A DNA stretch of 64,000 bases from Siphonodentalium dalli (GCA_032622095.1 CP136066.1:170448664-170512663); one strand, 5' to 3'; numbered from the stretch's first letter, positions 52,753-62,687 are shown. The notes: generated from the sequence alone by a model not told the origin. Numbers and translations are program-made.

Positions 52753-53541
52753 TCGAAAGTCTACACGCCTCTAGCCAAGATGAGGTCCGAACCTGCGGTT
52801 AGAAGTTTGCCATCAGAGCAGCCACACGGTCCACACGATAGAAGCGGCATGTGTAGAAATAATGTTCGGAATCTATTGCATCATGGGAACCAAGGGAACA
52901 ATTATCAAATCTACCCTCTGGATTCATCATATGCACCATCCAATGCTAATACGTTGCATCTACAGCACTCTGGTGACAATACACACAAACGTTTTCACAG
53001 AGATAATAGGTCTCATAGAGAGCGTTTCAGTGGCGATGATACACATGAACAATTTTACCAAGATAATTGTGACATACCTAATAGGGAGCGCTTGAGTGGT
53101 GATGATTCACATCATCAAGGTGATATACCTAATAGAGAGCGTTTCCATGGTGATGATACACATCTTGAGATTTACATAGATGAAGTGGCCCATGACGATG
53201 AATATTTTGGTGATAATTCCTCAAGCAGTATCATGTGTAGCGGTGTTTGTAAATTCAGTTCCGATCAGATGCTCGAACAGAAACCGCTGAGGGGAAAACC
53301 CTCCCCGGCTCAAAAATTCTTCCACACTCTGATTAGGGATGCAGCTAGGCAGACAAACATCTGGAAAAATGCTCCAATTCTCTCAGAAATATCGGATAAT
53401 GGGAGAGAAAACTTTTTGGAGATTGTGTTTCAGCGTGCACCTCAACTTGAACCTGAGAGATATCGGGTTTGGCAACGATTTGGTCACCAGTTAGCTAACA
53501 GACGCAAATATTTAAGGGACAAAACTTCTGGGAAAAGATGA
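52753..53541 (+). CDS. Alternative last exon B of the BTB gene: repeat-rich, unknown C-terminal domain
   Basis: The acceptor CTGTATTTTCAG opens 262 codons in phase 0 to a TGA. The middle has four degenerate copies of an RERFSGDDTH motif. The last ~85 residues (SPAQKFFHTLIRDAARQTNI... EPERYRVWQRFGHQLANRRK then YLRDK) are basic, probably helical, and conserved-looking. By analogy with the other two exons this would be the DNA-binding part, but I do not recognise the family. The composite protein would be about 665 residues. Confidence 0.68.
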   Translation, partial: SKVYTPLAKMRSEPAVRSLPSEQPHGPHDRSGMCRNNVRNLLHHGNQGNNYQIYPLDSSYAPSNANTLHLQHSGDNTHKRFHRDNRSHRERFSGDDTHEQFYQDNCDIPNRERLSGDDSHHQGDIPNRERFHGDDTHLEIYIDEVAHDDEYFGDNSSSSIMCSGVCKFSSDQMLEQKPLRGKPSPAQKFFHTLIRDAARQTNIWKNAPILSEISDNGRENFLEIVFQRAPQLEPERYRVWQRFGHQLANRRKYLRDKTSGKR

Positions 53542-54257
53542 AATGAGTCTGGATGACTTTTAAACAGACACAATGTACTGGTAGGCACATTTTGAATGTC
53601 TGAAACTAGTTAAAATTAGCATTGTACATTTACATCATCAGCGAAACCATATTTGAAATTATTTAACATCATATAATATTATAGTGTCTTTCTCCAGCCC
53701 TTAAAATTAGCTGTGGCAAAAGGCGATGTCAAAAAAGCCATAGATGCCACTATAGAATTTCATGCATATCAAAAGCAATGCCATAGAAGAAAAATTTCGA
53801 CACAAACTCTACCAACTTTATGATATTGAAAAAAGATTTATAGCAACTAAAACTTCCAGCAGTTCTTCAGTGGGTATTATACATTGTAACACGTTCCATC
53901 CCCCCTTTAATGCCATTTGTACACAAAATTGCATACCCCATCTACATGTACATGTACATTACCAGGAGTAAAGCTGCTGTTCATGGATGGTTTTGGCCAC
54001 TAAATGTATTTTGTTACTCAGGTTCGCTGAAGCTGGTATTCTTATACCCAGGTTGGTTTCATTTCACCCCGATTCAATTCGGCTGTCAACCCCACTCGCA
54101 GGGCCCTAATTCAAGCAGTGTCCATTATACTGTATGTTGCTTGGCATCTTCTATATGCCCAGAGATGCATGGAAAACATTGTTTTTGTTTTCTTTATGTA
54201 ATCCATTTCCTACCAATCAAGAGACTTGGTCTTCATGACCGAACAATCATACATGTA

Positions 54258-54692
54258 CCCCGCTGGACAAAACAAGTGTCCATTGGCACCGCGGTGTACT
54301 TGCCATTCGGCCGCGGTGTCAGAGTTTGTAACTACAGTTGAGCACAGTCTGGAGTAAACTACATACCCACATATATCAGTATCATTATGAATCTGAGTGT
54401 ATGTTTACATAGACTGAGTTGAGCACTGCAGCCAAAAGACAAGTACCCTGCGGCCGAACGGCAAGTACACTTCGGCCGAACGGCAAGTACACCGCGGCCG
54501 AACGGCATGTACACTGTGGTTAGATTTCTGGTTTGTATCGTCTTTTTTCGGCAACTACACCATGGCCGAACGGCAAGTACACCGCAGCCCAACTGTAGTT
54601 AGCCGGTGGAGCCACGATGTAGTTGCATTTCGGCCACTGTGGCATCGCTAACCACATTGCGGTTAAGTGGACACTTGTTTTGTCCAGCAGGG
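54258..54692. mobile_element. TA-flanked element with GGCCGAACGGCAAGTACAC units
   Basis: Left CCCCGCTGGACAAAACAAGT and the complement of the right CTTGTTTTGTCCAGCAGGG form ~25-bp inverted termini flanked by TA. Inside are about five units of CGGCCGAACGGCAAGTACAC (54450-54590) and an inverted one at 54285-54315. No coding capacity. Confidence 0.75.
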
Positions 54693-54699
54693 TACCTTG

Positions 54700-55630
54700 T
54701 ATGTGTTTTGAGAACAGGATTGCAATGTACACTACATATAGCTACCGGTAATTACCTTTATACATGTATGGATAGGATTCTTGGGTCTGGCTTCATGTCT
54801 CATAATTTCTCCTCTGAACTCGAAACTGGGAGGCGATTCTGTGTCATTATTAATGTTTCTGTGATCTGTACATGACATTATTCCCCCGCCCTGGATATGA
54901 TAACCGGATCACTAGTGAGGTACCCAAGTTATGATTTAGATGTTCAGTAAATGGTTAAAGACTCATGTTTTAAGTGCTATATAAAACTATCCATTATTAT
55001 GATAACTAGTAACCAATATTGTGCACCAAATATTTGTGTCTTAACATCGTTACTGTAATATACAGCCCTAAAAATTAGGAAAAATGTCCCACTGCAAATT
55101 TAATGCTGTGGCATGTTCGATTCCAAATGTTTCCATGGCATTGCTTATTGCCGTGTCCAATTTTGAGGACTACGTATATGCCTGTATATGCCAGTGTATC
55201 TTCCCTGGGTACATGTACATGTACCAGTATCTTCCATGGTTTCTACATGTTCATCTATATTAATCAAAACATAAGATATATTATCAAAATTATCTTTATC
55301 AGATACAACCAATCGACTACCAACCCAATTATTTTATTCATAAGCTTTCCAAAGTACATTCTTGTTGCAAGCAGTTGAAACCAGAGTTTTATTCATGAAA
55401 TTTCATCTAGTTTAATCTTAAATGACCGCTCTCTTGTGAGAAGTCAATGAATTATCTTCTCACGATGTGATAAAATCAGATACATGTACAGTGGGTACTC
55501 AAATTTCTGCTGTCCATAACATTTCGATGCATACTCTTTTGAACAGTTACATGTAGCTTTCCAAAAGTACCGATGTGACAAACAGTATGACTGAGTTACT
55601 CTGTTGAGGCTTTTATTCACCATAAAGCAT
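54700..55630. other. Intron/intergenic stretch, no defined feature
   Basis: It contains CAGCCCTAAAAATTAGGAAA near 55063, similar to 4527 and 53693, so a short interspersed repeat end is present. Otherwise nothing that I can support. Confidence 0.4.
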
Positions 55631-55634
55631 GTAC

Positions 55635-55722
55635 ATTAATGCTCGAAGTAATCAACTAAATTCTGAAAAGTTACCCATAATTCTGCTGTGGTTAAGAAGT
55701 CGATTACTTAGAAAATTACTGT
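55635..55722. repeat. Deleted M2 MITE
   Basis: About 20 bp of the left end (ATTAATGCTCGAAGTAATCA) is fused to the right arm from AAATTCTGAAAAGTTACCCA to AATTACTGTA. Confidence 0.7.
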
Positions 55723-56751
55723 ACCGGTACATTTATTGCACTCCTACATGTATTGCTGTCTTTCGGTTGATAACATTGCAAAAACCATGCAAAACAAATA
55801 CATGTATTTGATAGTGAAGATTACTGATTGCTGGTGTATAATAAACACAGAACCACACAGACTTGTGAAGGAGGTGAACTTTATCACACTCATTTGTTAT
55901 GCAGATGGCTCTCGTTTTAATTCCCACTTTCACATGCTTGTCAGGTTCTGTCTATTGATCACATGTGTTACAAAAATTGTCAGCAATATTTGTGCCTTAT
56001 AATAAATAAAAAACACTGTTTTATTCACAATTAATGATAATGACACTTTACAATGTGTCTTTGGAAACCCCATACTGGTGCAAGCATACTGCATTTATAT
56101 TATCGTATACATGTACCCATACCTGTACAGCAAAAGTTGTTTCTTCCAGGAATAATACAGATCTTGGCTGATATCAGGCATTTGTTTTTTGTTTGTACAT
56201 CTGCAAATACTTAGTACTAGAACATGTATGCTGGTTTATGCCGAAGATCTGTTCCATTTTTCTCCGACGGCAGAGTTTACACTCAGACTCTTTGGCCAAT
56301 TTTTTTTTCGATAGTTGTAATTGACATACATGTATAATCCTACATATCAACACAGTAGCTACAGTACATGTATATCAAAAGTGTGATATCTTATGGTCAC
56401 AATGATCTAGTTTTGATGTTAAAATACATGTATGTATAGATTAATTATGATGTGTAACTTTTGTGCAAGACTGGATATAGTGTTTCTGACATTTGCAGAA
56501 TGATTTCCCAGAGGGTGAGTTTAGTGACGCTATCCCGCACATCGGGCTGGCATCAGTTCACCAAATTAACTCTCTGGGAACTTCATTCTGCTGATGGCTT
56601 AACCCTTTACCCAACAAACCGGCCAAAACCGGCCAAAGAAAGCTTCAACAGCCTAAAATATCTTCGGTCTGTCTCAACAGAACCATACAAATATGGATAT
56701 CATTGGAACCGGCTCATTGACCACATTGTGATGGTTATAGTTATGCCCTGT

Positions 56752-56820
56752 GCCAATGCATTCTCTTATATATGCGAGTCGACCATAGGTCGCCTCGCAT
56801 ATATAAGAGAATGCATTGGC
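56752..56820. repeat. H hairpin
   Basis: Intact stem and centre, GAGTCGACCATAGGTCGCC. Confidence 0.8.
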
Positions 56821-56898
56821 CTAAAAAAATCTTTTTTTGACACTTTTTACCATTTTTTCTTACATTCTTTAACAATTTTATAATTTTTAATGTGTTAA

Positions 56899-56967
56899 GC
56901 CAATGCATTCTCTTATATATGCGAGGCGACCTATGGTCGACTCGCATATATAAGAGAACGCATTGGC
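56899..56967. repeat. H hairpin
   Basis: Intact, inverse orientation to the previous copy; one stem change (GAGAACGC). Confidence 0.8.
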
Positions 56968-57359
56968 ACAGGGCCCTTCTGTTGGGTAAAGGGTTAACTG
57001 CTATCCATGGAGACCTAGGATCAGATTGAAGTTCCCCAGTTAAAAGTTGGTGATATTCACCCATTAGTCACTTCTATTTATATTCTGCAAATCAGGGGAT
57101 ACAGAAACTGAACAGAAAGGGAAAAGTAACTAAAAACAATGTTAATTTGAGACTATAGACACTTCCCATAAGATGAGGTCTAAGCAGAATGAGGTCCCCA
57201 GAAGATGAATTTAGTGTGTTAGCCCGCTATGACTAACTAACTAGCATAACTAAATTCACCCTCTGGGAACCTCATTATGCAAATGACAGACACTTTAACT
57301 CAGGCCTACATGTCTGTTTAAACTCGGCTGTAAGAGAGTAATGGATCAGATCTCCAATG

Positions 57360-57576
57360 TGCAGTAATGCCCTAAATAATCGACTCCTTAACCACAGCAG
57401 AATTATGGGTAACTTTTCAGGATTTAGTTGGTAATATGGATTGTTGCCTTTCATCGGAAAGCTCTCACTGAGAGCTTTCCCATGAATGGCAACAAGCTAT
57501 ATTTCCGACTAAATCCTGAAAAGTTACCCATAATTCTGCTGTGGTCAAGGAGTTGATTATTTAGGGCATTACTGTA
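57360..57576. mobile_element. Palindromic MITE M2, full length
   Basis: CAGTAATGCCCTAAATAATC to GATTATTTAGGGCATTACTG, centre GAAAGCTCTCACTGAGAGC. Confidence 0.87.
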
Positions 57577-57612
57577 AACCAACATCCAGAACAACTAATA
57601 ACACAAGCTGGT

Positions 57613-57910
57613 TTAACCCTTTATATACTAAATGGATTCTCCCTGTCAGTTAATAAGTGTATACATCAGGAATGGTCTATTAATGATTTACAGGGATGTA
57701 CACAGGTAATATAAAGCAGGTACTATGAGCAGATCACAGATAAATGAAAGTGCAGAAGCAGTCCTACTTGTATTTATTGAGGAAAATGTTGAGATAACAA
57801 GTATAACAAATGGTTAGACAAAACAACCTGCTGGTCATTTGTTGAACTTATCTGAACAATTCATATGGGATAACTAATCATCAATGATGCTTTAGTATAG
57901 AGAGGGTTAA
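57613..57910. mobile_element. TTAA-flanked MITE with TTAACCCTTTATATACTAAA termini
   Basis: The right end TTTAGTATAGAGAGGGTTAA is the complement. The interior (GTGCAGAAG, GAGGAAAATGTTGAGATAA) resembles the repeat near 7257 and 8697. TTAACCCTTT is shared with M1 and the 7401 element. Confidence 0.7.
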
Positions 57911-58694
57911 GTCCAGGGAAACTCAGATTAGTGTTATGTGCTGTTTTTCAACATATTATAATCAGCTACATGTACTAGTATACCGGTACATGTATGGGTA
58001 ACTCACAAGGAATGTTATATTATCTTGATGCCTGATGTGCCAAGTTTGACATTCATCAATCCTGACATTAATCAATATATCAATCTTATTTGTCACTACG
58101 GGACTTAAAGCTGAAACACCACCAGGCCAAAAAATTAGTGAAAAATAAAGAATGACTATAAAAGTGGTAGGACTGCAATGATTCATTGTGAATTCAATGC
58201 ATTCTGTTTGACTTCCACCTTAAAAATCCTACACCATTAGTTTCGTTACTGTATCGTGATACTCATGTGTACATGTATGTAATTTGTATTTTAACAAGAA
58301 CTGACCTGTTGCTGAAATATGCATTGTTATTCAAGCTCATGTACATACATGTAGGTTATTATAATTCAGGGCATTTATTGGGTGATTTCAATATTAATGC
58401 AGCTGTGGGCATATAATTTAAGGGATACATTTAAATTTCTGTAATATCAGTATAATATAATACTGCAGAGACCACACAAACAATTTATTTATTGAATCTT
58501 CCACTCAGTCCTTAATACATTTATATGTTGCCATTTGTTTCTTGCCTTTCTGTGGTGGAACATATCGAGATACGTATTGTATCATCAGAATTGTATCATG
58601 ATACATGTACATATCATATCATGGAAAATCATATCGTTTCAGCCCTAGTAAGTGGATAGTTTGTTATCATGTCACAAACATTTTCGGTATACAA

Positions 58695-58798
58695 AGCTTT
58701 CCGATGAATGGCAACAAGCCATATTTCCGACTAAATCCTGAAACGTTACCCATAATTTTGCTGTGGTTATGGAGTCGATTAATTAGAGCATTAATGTA
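58695..58798. repeat. Half M2 MITE, starting at palindrome centre
   Basis: AAAGCTTTCCGATGAATGGC to GAGCATTAATGTA: only one arm. Confidence 0.75.
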
Positions 58799-58898
58799 CA
58801 TCATATTTTGTCATCTTGATCCAAATTGACTTGGTCTATTTTTGTGATACTTGGTCAAAATTAAAATTGGGTCCGGTCTGAATATTTATTACATTGTT

Positions 58899-58964
58899 AT
58901 GGACTTTTTACGTCATGGAAGAATAACTTTTTCGCAGATTAGAAAACTGGATAACAATGACGAG
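58899..58964 (+). CDS. Candidate short exon feeding the zinc-finger exon
   Basis: An ATG at 58899 opens 22 codons (MDFLRHGRITF...LDNNDE) ending exactly at a GTGAGT donor in phase 0. Within it, TTTTTCGCAG at 58937 could be an acceptor giving a 27-nt phase-0 cassette. Either an alternative first exon (own promoter for the zinc-finger part) or a small cassette of the BTB transcript would join exon C in frame. Short, so weak. Confidence 0.3.
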
Positions 58965-59215
58965 GTGAGTAATTATTGTGTTTATTAATATGTGTACATG
59001 TAAATAAATGAAAATAAAAAGCTGCAAGATGTGGCATGTTTTTTAAGTAGACATAATTTGGAGGTTCAAATAGCCATGTCCATTTACATATAATTCAAGT
59101 TTATTCTTTATGGCCACAGCTGTGTTGGTAAGAGATTGGTTGCATAAAGAAATAGCTATCTTAAAGATACACATATATATATTATATATATGTACATGTA
59201 TATACACATGTACAG

Positions 59216-59326
59216 TACTGAGAGCTTTCCGATGAATGGCAACAAGCCATATTTCCGACTAAATCCTGAAAATTACCCATATTTCTGCTGTGGTTAAGAA
59301 GTCGATTACTTAGAGCATTACTGTAT
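59216..59326. repeat. Half M2 MITE, starting at palindrome centre
   Basis: ACTGAGAGCTTTCCGATGAA to GAGCATTACTGTA: only the right arm. Confidence 0.78.
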
Positions 59327-59574
59327 ATAATCAGCCTTGAGAATTTATAAGAGAAAAATGCCAAGTTACCACATGTATTTAAGCCTAGGGGGCAACTTTA
59401 TAAAAGAAAATGCAATTTATAATCAATAAGCAATAATAAGCTTACTGGCCATGGCTTACAACTCAGAAATGCTATTTCATGGCAGACAACATGCATTAAA
59501 GTATAATATATTCATATTACTGTCATCTTAGTGTCTTGGGGTGGGAAACAGCATTGTTTCCAGACCACCATCCC

Positions 59575-59705
59575 ATAGGGAGCCTCGCATATATAAGAGA
59601 ATGCATTGGCCTAACAATATTTACCTTGACCTTGTAAGCCAGTGCTTTCTCTTGCGATGCTCCCTATGGGAGCCTCGGATATATAAGAAAATGCCCTTGC
59701 ACAGG
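59575..59705. repeat. Two degenerate H arms
   Basis: GCCTCGCATATATAAGAGAA at 59582 is one arm. A mutated full copy follows at 59636-59702 (CTCCCTATGGGAGCC centre). The CCTAACAATATT linker between them matches the M1 interior, so this is an eroded M1. Confidence 0.6.
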
Positions 59706-59873
59706 GTCTTTAATGTTGCACCACAAAGCTACCATCATGAAAGGAATATATACATGTACGGTATGTATATAATCAGTGTTAGCGAAATCTGTATTTTTTA
59801 CAGCCTGAGTGAACAAAGACTATTGAACTGCTACACACTCAACGTTATGAAACCTTCCGATATCCTTCACATT

Positions 59874-60118
59874 CAAGCCTTGAAATAGGGTGTCTGTCAT
59901 TTGCAGAATGAGGTCCCCAGAGGGTGAATTTAGTGATGCTACCACGCATAGCGGGCTAGCATCACCAAATTCACCCTCTGGGAACCTCATTCTGCTAAGG
60001 TGTAAGCAGAATGAGGTCCCCAGAGGGTGATGCTAGCCCACTATGCGGGGTAGCATCACTAAATTCACCCTCTGGGGACCTCATTCTGCAAATGACAGAC
60101 ACCCTATTTCAAGGCTTG
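59874..60118. mobile_element. MITE M3, spacerless double palindrome with perfect 8-bp duplication
   Basis: CAAGCCTTGAAATAGGGTGT to CCCTATTTCAAGGCTTG, flanked by TTCACATT on both sides (59866-59873, 60119-60126). Confidence 0.92.
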
Positions 60119-60324
60119 TTCACATTACCAATTGATGGGACAAATCACTGTCACAGTTTTCTTTTTTTTTGCATAACAAGGTATTCCAGCAGGCAAAATT
60201 ACTCCCTGTTCTTAGTTATAATGTTTGTATAAACTTTTATATTTTTGCACATTTACCCACTGTGATTGCCTTGTGTCCCTTTAATAGTAAGCTCCCATTA
60301 GTATATCACATCATCTTGCCAAGC

Positions 60325-60700
60325 CTGGAAAAAGTGTGTCTGACATTTGCAGAATGAGGTTTAAATTTAATTTACCCTTGGGGACCCCATTCTTCTCGGG
60401 CCTCAACTTCTTGGATGTATCGATCTTTCATCTCAAATTAACATTGTTTTTAGTTACTTTTTCCCCTTCTGTTCAGTTTCTATATCACCTAATTTGTAGA
60501 AGATAAAATGCATAATAAAGTTGACTACATGTAATTCCTGGAACTTCAATCTGATCACAAGTATCCCATAGCAGTTGAGGCATAAGCAGAATGAGGTTCC
60601 CAGAGGGTGAGTTTGGTGATGATAGCCCACCATGTAAGATATGGTTACTAAACTCACCCTCTCAGGACCTCATTCTGCAACGTCAGATGCACTATATTCT
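60325..60700. mobile_element. MITE M3, diverged copy just before exon C
   Basis: The left palindrome is collapsed (60340-60400). The spacer is inverted relative to other copies (CCCCTTCTGTTCAGTTTCTA), and the right palindrome is 60588-60680. It ends about 70 bp before the zinc-finger exon acceptor. Confidence 0.72.
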
Positions 60701-60766
60701 GGCTTGTATCAGGCCTGGTTTATTCCATGTTTATGTCTTTTTTTTATCATACTTTTCATTTTACAG

Positions 60767-61495
60767 AGAGTGTCCAAGACGCCTGCAATCGATTCTACGT
60801 CTGTGGTAAACAAAGATGTAGAACAATTGGAGCAGAGCGTCGTTCACAAGTCAGTGCCGGATACGTCTGCAGTGGCTTTAAAAGAAAACTCAAAGAAAAC
60901 CTGGCTTTGTTCATTGTGTGCCACAACTTTTTCATCAAAATTCAACATGAATCGACACGAAAAAGAGAGGCACAACCTTAACCCGGCCAAGTACAAGTGT
61001 TCTGATTGCCACATCGAATGCACCGACTTAGCTGCGTTAAATTCTCATAAGAAAAAACATAACGAAAAGAACCTGTGTCCATCGTGTGGTAAATGCTTTA
61101 AGAGAAGGAGTGAATTAACACGGCATTTAAAACAGCATGACCCTAGTTCTTTGATTACATGTCCATATGAGGGTTGCGGTAAAACTTTCCATGTTAAAGA
61201 AAGCTATGATGATCACCTCAATACCCACACCAAGATGAAACCATTCTCATGTTCTAATTGTGGCAAATGCTATGGTTCGCGTAGAGTTCTGCATAACCAC
61301 GAACATATCTGTAATGGAGAACATGGAGGCAAGATTCTTTGTGTGTTATGTGGTAAAGGCTTCGCCAATTCATCTGGAGTTTATCACCATAAGGTAGCTG
61401 TGCATGATGGGAAACTCTACAAGTGCGGCTGTAGAATGACTTTTAGATATCCGTCGTCACTTATTAAGCACAAGAAACTCAAGGGTCATAAATGA
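60767..61495 (+). CDS. Alternative last exon C of the BTB gene: seven zinc fingers
   Basis: The acceptor TTCATTTTACAG opens 242 codons in phase 0 (RVSKTPAIDSTSVVNKDVEQ...) to a TGA. Fingers start at WLCSLC, YKCSDC, NLCPSC, ITCPYEGC, FSCSNC, ILCVLC and YKCGC. The first four and the sixth are regular C2H2; the fifth ends H-x3-C and the last is short (C-x-C). Together with the BTB head this would be a classical BTB-ZF transcription factor of about 645 residues. If transcribed separately it would be a stand-alone zinc-finger protein; the 58899 exon keeps that option open. Confidence 0.82.
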   Translation, partial: RVSKTPAIDSTSVVNKDVEQLEQSVVHKSVPDTSAVALKENSKKTWLCSLCATTFSSKFNMNRHEKERHNLNPAKYKCSDCHIECTDLAALNSHKKKHNEKNLCPSCGKCFKRRSELTRHLKQHDPSSLITCPYEGCGKTFHVKESYDDHLNTHTKMKPFSCSNCGKCYGSRRVLHNHEHICNGEHGGKILCVLCGKGFANSSGVYHHKVAVHDGKLYKCGCRMTFRYPSSLIKHKKLKGHK

Positions 61496-61654
61496 AAACT
61501 CTCCAGATAGGCAGATACATAATTGACATTTTTGTGAAATCTGAATTTTGTTTTACATGAATGTTCTCAAAGGATGTTTTTTTGAATTTGCGACAACAGA
61601 TGAATATGGCATTCTGTATATATGTTACATTCTTCATACATGTATATGTATGTT

Positions 61655-61905
61655 AGCAAGCCTTGAAATACATGTAGGGTGTCTGTCATTTGCAGAATGA
61701 GGTCCCCAGAGGGTGAATTTAGTGATGCTACTCCGCATAGCGGGCTAGAATCACCAAATTCAGCCTCTGGAAACCTCATTCTGCTGAGGTGTAAGCAGAA
61801 TGAGGTACCCAGAGGGTGAATTTGGTGATGCTATGCGGGGTAGCATCACTAAATTCACCCTCTGGGGACCTCATTCTGCAAATGACAGACACACTATTTT
61901 AGGGC
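61655..61905. mobile_element. MITE M3, spacerless double palindrome, right end truncated
   Basis: CAAGCCTTGAAATACATGTA through two palindromes to GACAGACACACTATTTTAG; the terminal CAAGGCTTG is missing. It lies 160 bp after exon C. Confidence 0.8.
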
Positions 61906-62027
61906 CCTGCAATCATGGGTTTTCATTAGAATCAAATCCCGAATTGAAATGTTCTGAATCGCATCAAATCTCAATTAAATTTGAATTGTATTGAATCGAA
62001 TCAATTCATAGAGCCCTAATATATACT

Positions 62028-62375
62028 ACAGGGACCAGCTTAAAAGTTTCAAATAGGGAGAAGCTACTTCTCCCTATTTGATTATTAGGGAGTATCAGGG
62101 AGAAGTCATACCAGTAATGTCTGAAGTTCAATTTTCACCCCAACATCACCTTTTATAATCCAATAAGTATTATGGTATACAAGATTTATAAAACCTTTAT
62201 ACAGAGTAAGAACACCATTATAATCAGTATTTATACTTTAGATATGCTGTTGGGACATGCATGTACATGTATGCATATGAGTGAGAAGTCACTTGTCCCC
62301 GGGACAAAAATATGGATAAGTGGCACACTTCAGAGAGAAGTTAACTTCAAAATCGCCCTCTAGGCTGGTTCCTGA
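62028..62375. mobile_element. Possible CAGGGACCAGC-ended element
   Basis: CAGGGACCAGCTTAAAAG and CTAGGCTGGTTCCTG are short inverted termini. A small hairpin GGGAGAAG/CTTCTCCC lies inside. The target duplication is not clear. Confidence 0.4.
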
Positions 62376-62435
62376 TTTAATATATATGAATAAATGCATA
62401 ATATAAGCCTTTACGTGCACAAATTTACACTTTAG

Positions 62436-62687
62436 TTAACCCTTTACCCAACAGAAAGGCCCTGTGCCAATGCATTCTCTTATATATGCGAGTCGACCAT
62501 AGGTCGCCTCGCATATATAAGAGAATGCATTGGCACAGGGCATAACTGTAACCATCACAATGTGTTCAATGAACCGGTTCCAATGATATCCATATTTGTA
62601 TGGTGTTATTGAGACAGACAGAAGATATTTTAGGCTGTTGAAGCTTTATTTGGGCGTTTTTGGCCGTTTCGTTGGGTAAAGGGTTAA
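62436..62687. mobile_element. M1 MITE with a single H hairpin
   Basis: TTAACCCTTTACCCAACAG to GTTGGGTAAAGGGTTAA, TTAA on both sides. H hairpin at 62466-62533. It is oriented opposite to the 5819 copy. Confidence 0.87.
62466..62533. repeat. H hairpin
   Basis: Intact copy; here only one H is present, with GGCACAGGGCATAACTGTAA directly after it. Confidence 0.8.

Larger units (their letters stand above)
56599..56997. mobile_element. M1 MITE with two H hairpins, nested in M3
   Basis: TTAACCCTTTACCCAACAA to GTTGGGTAAAGGGTTAA with TTAA at both ends. H hairpins at 56752-56820 and 56899-56967 are joined by an AT-rich linker. It is oriented like the 5819 copy. Confidence 0.85.
56470..57300. mobile_element. 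MITE M3 with a nested M1 MITE
   Basis: Left palindrome 56495-56592, M3 spacer resuming at about 57000 (GGAGACCTAGGATCAGATTG), and right palindrome 57185-57280. The M1 element 56599-56997 is inserted at a TTAA in the spacer. Confidence 0.82.

Noticed and set aside
53705-53833. Possible fourth alternative BTB exon (strong TTTCTCCAG acceptor, 42 codons in phase 0 starting PLKLAVAKGDVKKA)
   Set aside because: Its start matches a short interspersed repeat end (CAGCCCT.AAAATTAG, also at 4527 and 55063), and no domain is recognisable. Kept out until transcripts are seen.
48155-62000. Regularly repeated palindromes resembling a CRISPR array
   Set aside because: Copies are transposable elements with target duplications, irregular spacing and eukaryotic context.
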